From Fusarium oxysporum f. sp. lycopersici 4287 (lineage: Eukaryota; Ascomycota; Sordariomycetes; Hypocreales; Nectriaceae): a stretch of 64,000 nucleotides of DNA. The notes under the pieces are model-generated. The model was not told the origin of the DNA, ran no database searches, and saw nothing but the letters and a program-made list of their open reading frames with translations. The stretch's first letter is position 1, and the number at the start of each line of letters is the position of its first letter. Location of the stretch: assembly GCF_000149955.1 (NCBI RefSeq), contig NC_030986.1:5958140-6022139 (forward strand), in the 5' to 3' direction. Below are positions 31,290 through 42,044 of this stretch, piece after piece. Position numbers and translations under genes: made by a program.

Positions 31290-33178
31290 TACAATGACAG
31301 ATGGTTGACGCTGAACCCGCATCCCACTGTAGTGTGCGCGGCCATCAAGATGTGGACTGATCTACATACCCTTCCGACAACCAACCCGCTCCGAAGCTCT
31401 ACATCTCGCATTCGAAAGTTCAGAAGATATAATCGGTCGCCATTCTACGAGGTAGCAGTGGCACTCAATGAGATCCCGATGGAAGAACTAGAAACGATCA
31501 ACCCTTTCACGTTGGCACCCTGGGTAGAACGGGTGCAGACTATAGTAGATGATGGGGATAGTTTAGGGACAACACAAACAGATCTAGGATGGGCGGTACG
31601 GGCAGCAGTGAGCAGTTCGGCGCGGAATGGGGTAGTCGGAGTCGGCGGGGCCATCGAGATCCCTGCCTCGGTGCGAGGAGGACCGAAGCTTGAGCGCTTT
31701 TCCTTCACGCTCGGCATGAGGACGGAGCAGAACCCATTTTCCGGACAACTAGCAGCGATGGCTTACGTGTTGAGACACTTACCCGACCTTGAGTATCGAA
31801 GCGTGGCACTATTGGCGAGCAACAAAGCTGCCGTGCTTACGATCCGAAACCCTCGCCAGCAGTCCGGCCAAGAATATGTTGGATGCATATATGATTCCAT
31901 CAATGTATTGAGGGTCAAAGGAAACGTGGTGGCTGTCATATGGATGCCCACCAGTGCTGAACACAGGCTCCTGAAAATGGCTAAGAAAGAGGCGCGAAGT
32001 GCGAGCCAAGACGGTGCCGTCCCGGCTCAGAAGTTTCCCCAAATGCGATCGACGACCTTGAACATAGCTCAATCAGGTGAGCATACTAGGAAACAGCTAC
32101 CAGACAATGTTGGGAAGTTTTCGAAGAAGGTTGATGCTGCGCTCCCGGGTAAGCACACCCGACTGCTCTATGATGGCTTGTCACGGAGAGAAGCCAGCGT
32201 GCTAGCACAACTTAGGACAGGCATGGCCAGATTAAATGGATACCTCTTCCGGATCAGCGTAGCAGCATCACAGCAATGCGCATGCGGGCAAGCGATAGAG
32301 ACAGTGGAGCACTTTCTCTTTCGATGCACGAAATGGACAGCGCATAGGACTGAAATGTTGCAGTGCACGGAGACATTGAGAGGGAACCTCTCGTTCTACC
32401 TAGGAGGAAAGTCACCATCAGATGACGCCAAGTGGACGCCAAACATGCAGGCAGTCCATGCAACTATACGATTTGCAATAGCCACAGGACGACTCGACAC
32501 ACAATATTGAAGCCAGATTGCAAGAACCTCACCTACTTACTCTTACTAACCCACTCACACCCTATACTAAACACCCTGTGCACAGAGGCGGACGCCGCTT
32601 CAGCCGCCGTAGATAGGACGCTGGACACTTGAAGAACAGCCTTCAAGCTAGTTCGCCGGTAATGCTACTAAAACGTGGGAGAAGCAAGGCACAGCAGAAC
32701 AGAAAGGAAAAGAGTAATCAAGGAGCAGGCGCTGTATGGGCTTGAGGACACGAATTTCAGATTGATGGTGTAAAACCAAGGTTCAGCATGGGCTTTAGGA
32801 AAATGCGGACACAAATTGAGCAATGTGTGGCACAGCATGGGCTTGGGGAAACGAGGACGAAAAGCAGGCGTTGTATGTAAGCATTAGTGACTAGTGCCCT
32901 TTCGGTCAGAACAGGCCGCCGGGCGTAATAAATTGTATTGTATTGTATTGTACCTAAGAGTATGGGCTCGAGGAGACCTATTTCAATTCATATGGTGAAA
33001 AGCAAGGTACAGTCTGGGCTTTAGGAAATGCGGACACAGATTGAGCAACGTGTAGCACAGCATGGGCTCGGGGAGGCGAGGACGAAAACTAGGCAATGTA
33101 CGTACGAATTAGTGACTAGTGCCCTATCGGCCAAAATAAGCCGCCGGGCGTAATAAATTGTATTGTATTGTACCTAAG
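31290..33178 (+). mobile_element. LINE (Tad1-like), right copy, 5' truncated
   Basis: Non-LTR element on the plus strand keeping the RNase H and C-terminal part of ORF2 and a 3' region of about 670 bases. The 3' region contains two related monomers of about 225 bases, each ending GGGCGTAATAAATTG and a (TATTG)n tail (32931-32952 and 33159-33172). The part 31977-33172 is inverted and nearly identical at 27046-28243. Insertion cut the 5' half of the glycosidase gene that follows. Confidence 0.85.
31305..32510 (+). pseudogene. LINE ORF2 fragment with RNase H domain
   Basis: A frame of about 400 residues, open to TGA 32508-32510. It starts inside the end of the reverse-transcriptase region (AAIKMWTDLHTLPTTNPLRS). 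An RNase-H-like domain follows (GVVGVGGAIEIPAS, TEQNPFSGQLAAMAYVLRHL, SVALLASNKAAVLTI, VIWMPTSAEHRLLKMAKKEA). The usual Asp after the third strand is replaced (LLASNKAA), so the nuclease core looks altered. The C-terminal zinc-knuckle-like motif is CACGQAIETVEHFLFRC. The element needs a complete copy elsewhere for movement. Confidence 0.75.
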
Positions 33179-33180
33179 AG

Positions 33181-34463
33181 TATCTTTCGCCCGCGAACTT
33201 TGTTTCTGAGAACCTCAAGATTCAGGGGAAGGTTCTGGATCCTGCAGATGCGGGTTACCATGCTCTTGTTCTCGACCAGCAGCAGTTTATCACCCCGGAA
33301 GCCGCAACTAGAGGCGACGGAACTAGCAATTGTCGTTGTGGGAGCGCTTCCCAGCACAACAATTGGATCCAAAGGCCAGGACATTGTGTCGAAGAGCATG
33401 TCGATCCTTGAAAGATCTAAGTACCCGAATGTCAGCTTCGTCACATCAACCAAGGACATCTTCCAAGCGCTAGATAAGCTTTCCATCCAGCCTCGAGTCA
33501 AGACAACTTCCCAGTCCACAAGCGCTGCAAAGGACTTGTATACTATGTGGAGGTCGACCAGTGGCTCGGACTATCTGTTCCTCTACGACAAGGGTCCATC
33601 AGCAACATTTGATGTCGCCGCAGAGGTCTAGGAGAACAAAGCCCCATACCAGCTCAACGCATGGACAGGGCAACAGGAAGCTATAGCGGTCTACCAGCGC
33701 TTGTCGTGAAAGATCGCCTTCCAGATGTCTCTGGAGAAAGGCCAGACAGCATTTATCGCCATTAACACCGCAGAGTTCAAGACCCACGTCCTCTTGCATT
33801 CCGATAATATCATTCATGCTTCCTACAGCCCTGATACCAGACGGGATTTCTGTCGTGGTAGCCGATGCTCAAGAAGCCTCCTTGACCTTGTCTAATGGGC
33901 GGACGAAGCGGATTCTCGCCCTTAAAGATAGCGAGAAAAAGAAACTCCTCAACGTCGACATCGGAAAGTGGAACCTAACGCTTGAGTCCTGGGTGCCTGG
34001 TCCTGACGAGACAAAGTCGACATCTGCAAAGAAGATGCTTCATCTCGGCACCCAGACAACCCTACAGCCGTGGTCTCAGATTCCTGTAGTACAGAACGCA
34101 TCGGGCGTCGGAACATACACCGCAAACTTTCAACTTCGCATTCCAAGCAAAGATACCATCACGGTGTTACAGTTTGGTCCTGTGCTTAACACGATGAGAG
34201 CTTGGATCAACGGCACGCAGCTGCCAGCGATTGACATTTTTGACCCTCAAATTGATATATCAAGCTTCCTTGTTTCGGGCTTTAACTTGATAAGAATCGA
34301 GGTTGCATCTACCTTGTTCAACGCGGTAAAGGCAAGAGTTGATTATGTCAAGACAAACGGTGTTGGCCCAGCTGCACCTCCACTGTACACTGCTATTGAT
34401 TGGCAACATCATGGGTTGGTTGGACCGGTGATGGTGAAGTCCTTACGAAGGGATGACCTTTGA
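33181..34463 (+). pseudogene. Glycosidase C-terminal relic (GH106/rhamnosidase-like)
   Basis: Downstream of the LINE tail the plus strand still reads as the C-terminal third of a large secreted fungal glycosidase. Pieces are HALVLDQQQFITPEAATR near 33270; AIVVVGALPSTTIGSKGQ and LYTMWRSTSGSDYLFLYDKG at 33300-33600; YQLNAWTGQQEAIAVYQ at 33650; then a clean frame from 33816 with LSNGRTKRILALK, QIPVVQNASGVGTYTANFQL, AWINGTQLPAIDIFDPQIDI and a galactose-binding-like end GLVGPVMVK, stop 34461-34463. The pieces are separated by frameshifts (near 33300 and 33810) and stops (near 33630 and 33708). Domain style fits GH106-like alpha-L-rhamnosidases or GH2-like enzymes; I cannot choose firmly. The catalytic part is missing. 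Confidence 0.6.
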
Positions 34464-34751
34464 TTACGGTTACTCGAGCTGGAATTAAGACAGCTGCATT
34501 GCAGATCAGGGCTCGACGATTGAGCATCCTTCCCTGCTCTTCCTTTCTCTAACACTACTAGCGATTTCCACTCTGTGACAGGACAGTGAACCAACAAGAT
34601 TTCAATTTTTATGGGATGCAAGAGCCTAGGTTAATGTCTAACAGAGAATAAATCCCTAATTCCTTATAAAATAGATTAGGTTAACAGATTTGCTTTGTAA
34701 GAAAAGAAATGGCTGTCTTAAATTCAATTATGTCTAAGAACCTTCGGCTTG

Positions 34752-37700
34752 CTATATCGTAACTCCTTGACTGCTCAACATTGCTTCCAGCTCACGCAGC
34801 TTAACAGGTTTCGTAATAAAACAGTCCACGCCGCTGCGGGTTGCCTCTTCTCGTGCACTCTCAGACCCGAGCCCAGTGATGGCGAATACCGTCGATGCGG
34901 TGATCTTATTGAATTGTTCGAATGCGCGTATTTGGCGGGTGGCCTCGAGACCATCCATGACTGGCATTGAAATATCCATCAGAATGTATTTGAATTGCCC
35001 ATTGACCTTTTTATATGCAGAGACAGCTTCTTCGCCGTTCCTTGCAGTGCAGTATGGCTTCTGCAACTTCTTCATGAAGCAGGTCAACATTTTGAGATTA
35101 ATCGGATTATCCTCGACTAATAAGAACTGTGGGACCTGGAAATAGTCTTCAGCTGGAATAGACCCATCGAATGGGCTCTCCATAGACGAAGGGGCGGGAG
35201 TTGGTGGCTGGCTACAAGAAGCTGTGTCTGATGGCGTAGGCAATGGCATTTCCACTAGTTTGAGTGGACTCTCGTCAGGTTCAGCCGAAAGGTTGATGGC
35301 CCTGGAGACTGCCCTTTCCAGTTTCTTTGGACTTAGTCTGGGATCAAGTTAGAAAGAGAGGCCATAACATGAAGCTGAGAACCTACGGCTGTGCAATAAA
35401 ATCTTGAAGTCTCGTCCGTCCAGCGGATGCATATACCGATTCATATTTATGCACAACAAACGCGTTGTTACACACTACCAACAGTGGTGCTTCTGGCCAT
35501 GGGGTGGCTGACGCTAATAGGTCGCCTGTTGCATTGTTCTTCACAATAAGAACATCCGGGGCCGCTTTTTCAACATCTGATACCGTATCCATTATCATAC
35601 CGAGATGTTCGCAGCATAGATCGCTTATCAGAGTGTTGAAAGACAATGCCTCTTGATGAGGAGCGGCTCCAGCGTTTTGGATAGGGCTGACCAGTCGCAT
35701 GCGTAAACCATGACATGTGCTTTGCCGGTCTGGCAGCCCACGCGGTAACAAGTCAGTTGCTGTAGAGCTGGTGTCTATCAACATGGGTAAAGACACCGTA
35801 ACTCTGGTCCCAACGCCAACTTGACTGGTGATCGAAACATTACCACCAAGTTGGGATGTGATTCTCTGGACAAAACTTAGTCCTAATCCTGTACCACTAG
35901 ATAGTTGGTCTTCTTGAGAGAAGGGGATGAAGATGCAGTTCCGAAGAAAATCCTGGCTAATTCCACGCCCAGTGTCTTCGACAGTCAAGGTGATCATTCG
36001 TTGATTTGGTGCGCCGTCTAGCTGGGTTTGGGTGACGGTGACCTTGATAACACCTCGGGAGGTATACTTGAGCGAGTTTCCGAACAGGTTCATTATAATT
36101 CGACGTACTGCACCAGGGTGCGTTTGAAAACTCCACCGACACCGTGGATCATAGAGCAAAAACACGTGTACATCTCCATCCGGGCCCTCACGTCCGATAT
36201 TATTTTGTCTTGAATGGTTGATCTCTACAGCCTGCATAGGTACCAACCGTTTTATAGGTTTGAAATTGGTGTCGAGGTGACTTTTAGACTGGCTGAGGAT
36301 GTTCTCCACTGATGTATGTTGGTAAATGTAACCGGCATAAACGCTTTCCACCACATCCTCTGCAATCTGGTCCAGACGAACAGTTTGACTCAAGGGCTGA
36401 GGTGGATCTACTTCCTTAGAAACGCCGTCATATGAAGCATATGTCTCGACAGGTTGGTTCACCTTGGAGTAATCAAGCAAATGCTCTGTTGTGTCCAAAA
36501 GTGTTTGACAACATGATTCCATCAAGTGAGCTATGTTTTGTTGCGCCGCATCTAAACCCGAGTCGTTGAGTAGCTCGAGGCCTAGCATGATTCCATGAAG
36601 CGGGGAGCGCAGTTCATGAGATATCGACCCAAGAACGTCAGATTTGGCCTTATCAGCCGCCAAGGTCTCTATCTGACAAGCCTCTGATGCTGCTAGTGTT
36701 CCAAGAGCCCTGAAGAAGGGGAGTTCGCTGCCTTTGTCGGACTGATATCGAGGTGCTTTTGAATATGCGAAGCCACCAATAGAAACCATGCCTTTCAAGG
36801 GGTCCCAAATAGGAATAAATGTGATATTACGGGCTCCGGGGAAAGCCTGCAGAAGCTCTCGCTGCTCGTATGCAGGCCCCAGCGTTTCATTGTTATTCTT
36901 TGAATGCGGGAGATTTGCATCTGCTGTATAATTACTGGTCAATCCACTGACATGGCATGAGTCCATGTCAAATATGCATCCTTCTGGGTACCGTTGGAGC
37001 ATATGGGATAGGAAGACCTGCGAGATATCACCACCGTCTTTAGTCGTGCTTGAGGTTGAGTTGTTGGAGGATCCAAGTAATTGGCAGGGGAGTTGAAGCT
37101 GAGTATTTGAACTCTGCTTCCCGCTGTCACTGTGATAAGCGCTTGGGCAAAGGGGCAGCCCATCCAGTGAAATATCGGACTTGCTCTCTGTTTCTGAGGA
37201 GCGGATAATATGCAGCTCGCGAGAATCTACGCTGAAGAAGGAACAATGATCCACTTGAAGAACTTCTTTAACGATGAGGGACGCTCTTAAGTATGGGTTT
37301 GAAGACAAAAGTTTCTGGCATTGAGGTTTAGGGATTTCCAATGGCGTTGTTTCCGTGCTGGAGGAAGGATTACCATGGGCTTGTCGAATATTAGAATTGT
37401 TTTGGTTGTTGTTCCAATTATGAGGGTTGTGGGCGTCTGGATTTGTCTTTGAGATTGAAGATATACACTCATCTGGGAGCATTTTTCTGTTGGTGAACTT
37501 TTGGAAGCCCCGGCCCATTGCTATGCTACGTTTGAGGGTATTCTTGATTAGACTGCCTTCGAGATGGTCCATAATAGTCTGTGACAAGCCTCGTAAAACG
37601 TTTGAATATTCATCTTTCCATTCAGCACCAGGCGTAGAATTGATGACACACAAGACTCCGATGTTGATACCCCGAGGTGTTCGTATAGGTACGGCAGCGT

Positions 37701-38121
37701 AGAACCTGGCCAAGCTACCAGAGCGGCAATACGGACTCGAGGCAAATCTTGGATCTATGGCCAAGTCCTGGACAATGACAATGGGCAGCTCCGCTGAGGT
37801 CACCTCAGTAGAGCATAAGGTATAGTGGCAGACCCCATCGGTGCGTGGGATGTGTGTTCCGCAAAGCCAGAGTCCATCTCCATTGTTCTCTTGCGATGAC
37901 ACGGATAAGAGAGAGGTCGATGGGGTTGCCTCAGCGATAATATACTGTTTGGACTCGTCAAACAACGATATGAGTGAGCGCTCAGTCTTGGTTTGACAGG
38001 TTGCAAGCTGAGCAAGACTTGTGAGAACCAAATTTGGAGACTTGTCGAGCCCCGCACTGGTGACCTGACAGATGGATCGACAGTTTGCGCGCAGCAACTC
38101 ATCGTAACTGTCAGGCGCCAT
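34752..38121 (-). CDS. Hybrid histidine kinase, GAF-HisKA-HATPase-REC
   Basis: Start chosen at ATG 38121 (GCCATGG context, MAPDSYDELL). Exon 1 is 35387-38121, an intron of 49 bases (GTAGGT ... CCCAG) is 35338-35386, and exon 2 is 34752-35337. The total is 1107 codons (1106 residues). An N-terminal GAF domain spans about residues 25-185 (VCHYTL, LARFYAAVPIRTPRGINIGV). A second less clear GAF-like segment lies just before the kinase (NITFIPIWDPLKGMVSIGGF). HisKA has the H-box SISHELRSPLHG with His about 502. HATPase: N box IIMNLFGNSLKYT, G1 VEDTGRGIS, G2 GTGLGLSFV. The C-terminal REC domain has EDNP, phospho-acceptor Asp about 1033 in ILMDISMPVMDG, and ITKP Lys. These kinases start a phosphorelay through an HPt protein to Ssk1/Skn7-type regulators; the signal sensed here is unknown. 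No transmembrane segment, so cytosolic. It appears intact. Confidence 0.9.
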
Positions 38122-38204
38122 GGCTAATAAGTACGGTAATACGATAGTGTGTGATGCGATAAACATACCGTGCTGTCTCGTCCTCACGCATGGATTCGGA
38201 TACA

Positions 38205-38874
38205 CAAGAATCCATGTTAGGCGATATCTTTGGCATCGTACATTCCGAGAATGTCAAACGGAAGGCAGATAGCCAAGGAGGTCAGCAGAGATTTCAGATT
38301 CGGCATTTGAGACACATGGGTATTGGGCATTGGGGGATGCAGATTTCTGCTTTGCCACCATGCACTAATTTGGGGGAACTGTATTGTAAAGATAACGGAC
38401 AATTGGCTGCGAGGTAGGCTAGTGGGTGTAGAAAAACTTAGCCGGGCCCAGGCATAGATTTTGTATGAGATTATCAGCCACGTTTTCTTTCAGCCCGGGG
38501 GGTAGGACATGCTGTTTCACCAAATCAAGAATGACATCTTGCCAACGTATGTAGTGGGGTAAGTGGCTCGTAAGGGCATGTAGCACAGTCCTCAATGATC
38601 TGGAAAGTCAAATTCCGAAGTCAGATAGATATCATTTGCCACAGCGGAAGATCTCCCATTGGATTACTGAGAATAAATGAGGAATTTCTGACCCTTGAGC
38701 CCTGTACATACGGTCCCAGGTTCACACACCCGACTGCATCCGTCCACGCCTATCTAAGAAAGCATGACAGAGTCGGAGCAGACACTCCGAAACTCTACCA
38801 ACCAATCAGTGAGCTAGTGATCAATGTCATACGTACAGTATAAGGGGGTCTCAAAATGATCGGCACATTTTACA
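38205..38874. other. Intergenic, promoter side of histidine kinase
   Basis: No convincing gene. Probably the kinase promoter and unrelated sequence up to the gap. Confidence 0.35.
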
Positions 38875-39097
38875 NNNNNNNNNNNNNNNNNNNNNNNNNN
38901 NNNNNNNNNNNNNNNNNNNNNNNNNNNNNNNNNNNNNNNNNNNNNNNNNNNNNNNNNNNNNNNNNNNNNNNNNNNNNNNNNNNNNNNNNNNNNNNNNNNN
39001 NNNNNNNNNNNNNNNNNNNNNNNNNNNNNNNNNNNNNNNNNNNNNNNNNNNNNNNNNNNNNNNNNNNNNNNNNNNNNNNNNNNNNNNNNNNNNNNNN
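38875..39097. other. Assembly gap, 223 N
   Basis: Undetermined bases. The odd length suggests a size estimated from read pairs. Confidence 0.95.
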
Positions 39098-39889
39098 CGC
39101 CACTGAATTACCGTCATTCTCCACTAAGGAAATCACAAGGACCAAGCCCCCTGAAGCTTGCAAGGATGGCCGGAGCTGCTCCGATCAATCAGTCGGCTGA
39201 TTGGACAGTGAAAGTTAGCAAAACTGAGACCCTGTCTAGCTTGGCTAGGACCCGGGGAACCGGGCCCATGACCGCAGGGACCCTGGACCCCTGAAAACTT
39301 GGAGCCTCGGGAGACACAGATGTTCTCGAGGAAAATACTCACCGTCCCTATAAGGAAGAAAGGCCAAAGTTCAATTATACCATTTATGGGATGAACTATT
39401 GCAAGTAATTATGAAGAAGCCAAGTACTGCGCATGTTACAAGATCATTTATTTCATTGTTACCTGTGTATATATGGTAGCATGGTTGTTGCCTCTTAAAG
39501 CATCATATATGTAATGACTTCGCCCTCAATATCCCATGCCCAACGTTTTTTCCCATTCCATGCCTTTAATGAATAACAATACGTCGTTTTTCGCTTTAAT
39601 CAGATCAACCATTATTTTCATCGTGTATAATAGAAACGTCACTGCGTTCCTTTGGTGAAGAAACAATTCATGAAGAACGCTGTTAAGGGGGTATCCTGTC
39701 GCCGTGGCGAGTCGAAGTATAAGAGGTCCCTCTTAGTTGACTTCAATGACCTTGTACCTGAGGGCCATCGAGTTTACGTGGACTCATATCCACTGACGCT
39801 GAAGATAGGATTTGACGACCAAGCGTGCCTTTTCTCTTGTCGTTTGGCGATATCGGGGGTCTCGGTCTCGTTCGCTAACGGGGAGGCTA
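39098..39889. other. Unassigned stretch left of piggyBac-like element
   Basis: No recognised gene. One open frame (39652-39939) runs into the transposon repeat and has no recognisable motif. The sequence does not read as the missing 5' half of the hAT found on the other side of the element. Confidence 0.3.
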
Positions 39890-42042
39890 TCTCTTTGAGT
39901 GTCATGAGCCTACACTTGCGTACCGGACAGGGGGTCTAGCCAACCAGAGGACATCAAATGAAAGGTACATTCAGACCCACCTAATTTATGCGGTGATAGA
40001 AGTCCCAACAATTCCCAGATTTACATAGGGGTACTTTGCACTCCTGACAGCCGTACCGTGACTGAACCCTTTTGCATCTATTCCCATTATTTGTATTAGC
40101 TTGTAAGGGCTGCGGCTGACCCTCTCTAACCCGTATTCCTTTACAAGCTTTACAAGGCGAGGGGTTTTTATTTCGGACCCAATTATGCAGTGTTATAGGC
40201 GTAAATTCGTCTCCAGTATGAAATCTCTGCCTTGACTGACTGTTAGGTTGATACTTAGCAATAAGGCTATCCACAATGTGTTGCCGCCAGTCAGCTTGTG
40301 ACTTTATAGGCTTCCACTGTGGCTGCCCTTTAAGCTGTAAAATGAAGCTATTGATCAGGGCTATTTCTAGCAGGAAGTCCCAAGCTAGGGCCTTCCAGCT
40401 GCCCCTACGGACACGGCGGTCAGGGCTCCAATAGGCTCGCCTTTGGTCACCTTGGTCCACAGCATTCATTTGTTCATTGTAGATAGCAGCAATTGACGGG
40501 ATAGAAATAACCTTCACAGGCTCGGCACCAAAAAAAACGCTTGATTGGCCGTGCTGACGGTTGGTCTGTTGTCGGTCTCTTCCTCTTGCGGTCAACACGT
40601 TCAACGCCTGTGAAAACCGTAGATAAAAATAACACAAGAGCGTTGTCTTTCCAAATGATCTGGTTAACCTAACCAAAGATAAATTAGTAAGGGAAATCAT
40701 AGAGGTCCTGTCTTTCTAACTGACCAGGTTATCCTTCGTAGGGACTGCCGTAAGGTAGTTGAACTCAAGGTCAGCGGCTGCTGTGTTGTCAACCTTCTTC
40801 AGCTTGACTAGGGGTTCATGGAAGCCACAGTTCTGACGGGCTGTGCCTGTGGCTCCGTGCCCTAGTTGACGGAGCCGGCGGAAGAGGTTAGGGGAGGAGA
40901 ATAAGTTATCTAGGAATACGTGATACCTGGCTTTTGGCAGTAATTTTACTAGGGTAACAACCACAGCTTGGGTAGGATTTAGATGCTCTGCTCTCTCTGA
41001 CTTCCTAACTGGCCGTCTTTGCCGCTGTTTCCGTACCTGTGGTGATTTTCGCCGGTAAGCAGGCCTGACCCCTACGGGCCCGTATTTTCGATGTGGCCGG
41101 TGCCATAACCACCGGAGGAAATAGCCTTCTTGGGCCACAACCCAAGCTTTGAAGCCTCGAGGGATAGGTTTGTTAGGTACGGCTGTTGTCTCTAAGTCTC
41201 TCCCTAGGAAGCGGACCATACACTCATCTATAGCAATAGATGTGCCTGGTGAGTAGCAGTCTAAAGACGCCTCCTGTATATGGTCAGACCAGGACCTAAC
41301 CCGGATAAAGGTTCGGCTATAATCCTCAATAGAAGCTTCCTTATCGATAGTTGTGTGGTTAAAAAGGCGAAGGTTCCGTGATAATAGCTGGAATCGTGTG
41401 TAAGTCATCCATTTTGTAATTGGATGAAGAGGGCGTTGCTTCCCTAGGGGCGAAGCCTTCCAATAGTCCTTGATCTGCTTATCTGTGTGTAGTCTCATAT
41501 AAATGAAGATTGCAATCCATATATAGATTTCTGCAGCAGAGGTTGATTTCCATTGGAATAGCCGTGACTGTGGCTTCAATGTACGACGGCCACAGCGAGC
41601 CTCTTCAAGCACGTGGCTAGCCCAGCTATTCGTGTAACAGGCCCAGCTTTTCTACTAGTGAAATAGGTACAAATAGCTGGAAATAGCAACAGCGGCTCCT
41701 GGGGCAAGGCTGTGATCTTAGGGACCCGAATTGGAAGCTTCAATGGCCGAAAACGGTAGCCGCGGGAGGGATCCGGAGCTTTGATTGGTCGGCAGGTATT
41801 ATCAGCTGGCTGCTCACGGTAGCTGTTAGCAACAACAATACAGCTATCGTCATACGCGTTGACAGCTAGGTCGGAGGCTTGTTGAGAAGCCATGAGGCCG
41901 TAGGGAATGAAGAAGAAGAAATGTATGATGAAATGGGTGGGATTGATTCCTTTGGCCCTCCAAGTCACTCCATGTACCTCAGCCAAAGCGGGGGTCATGT
42001 GGGGCTCGGTACGGAAGTGTAGGCTTATCACACTCAAAGAGA
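39890..42042 (-). mobile_element. PiggyBac-like DNA transposon
   Basis: Inverted repeats of about 36 bases pair 39890-39926 with 42006-42042: TCTCTTTGAGTG, then GAGCCTACACTTGCGTACCG on the left and a close match on the right. TA flanks both ends (39888-39889 and 42043-42044), so the duplicated target looks like TA rather than the TTAA normal for piggyBac. Inside is a minus-strand DDE_Tnp_1_7-type transposase. On the right it abuts the reading frame of a hAT transposase (copy B), so it inserted into or next to that element. Confidence 0.75.
39981..41893 (-). pseudogene. PiggyBac-like transposase with frameshifts
   Basis: Probable start at ATG 41893 (MASQQASDLAVNAYDD). The N-terminal part passes through a frame change near 41640. 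The main block 41612-40716 reads LFQWKSTSAAEIYIWIAIFI, SIAIDECMVRFLGRD (first catalytic Asp in IDE), PNKPIPRGFKAWVVAQEGYF and YHVFLDNLFSSPNLFRRL (second Asp in LDN). An intron of about 60 bases with donor GTCAGT near 40723 joins IIWKDNALVLFLSTVF (third Asp). In an A8 run on the plus strand (40530-40537) the frame slips by one base; after it come EPVKVISIPSIAAIYNEQMN, DQGDQRRAYW and a C-terminal Cys/His cluster (CKACKG, CKRVQSRYGCQECKVPLCKS) ending 39981. Apart from the homopolymer slip and the N-terminal shift, the core is well kept. Confidence 0.75.
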
Positions 42043-42044
42043 TA

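Noticed and set aside
31809..32463. Minus-strand frames inside the right LINE (and mirror frames in the left copy)
   Set aside because: Shadows of ORF2; they recur in both copies only because the copies are identical.
39652..39939. Open frame left of the piggyBac-like element
   Set aside because: It continues into the transposon's inverted repeat and has no recognisable motif, so it is probably chance.
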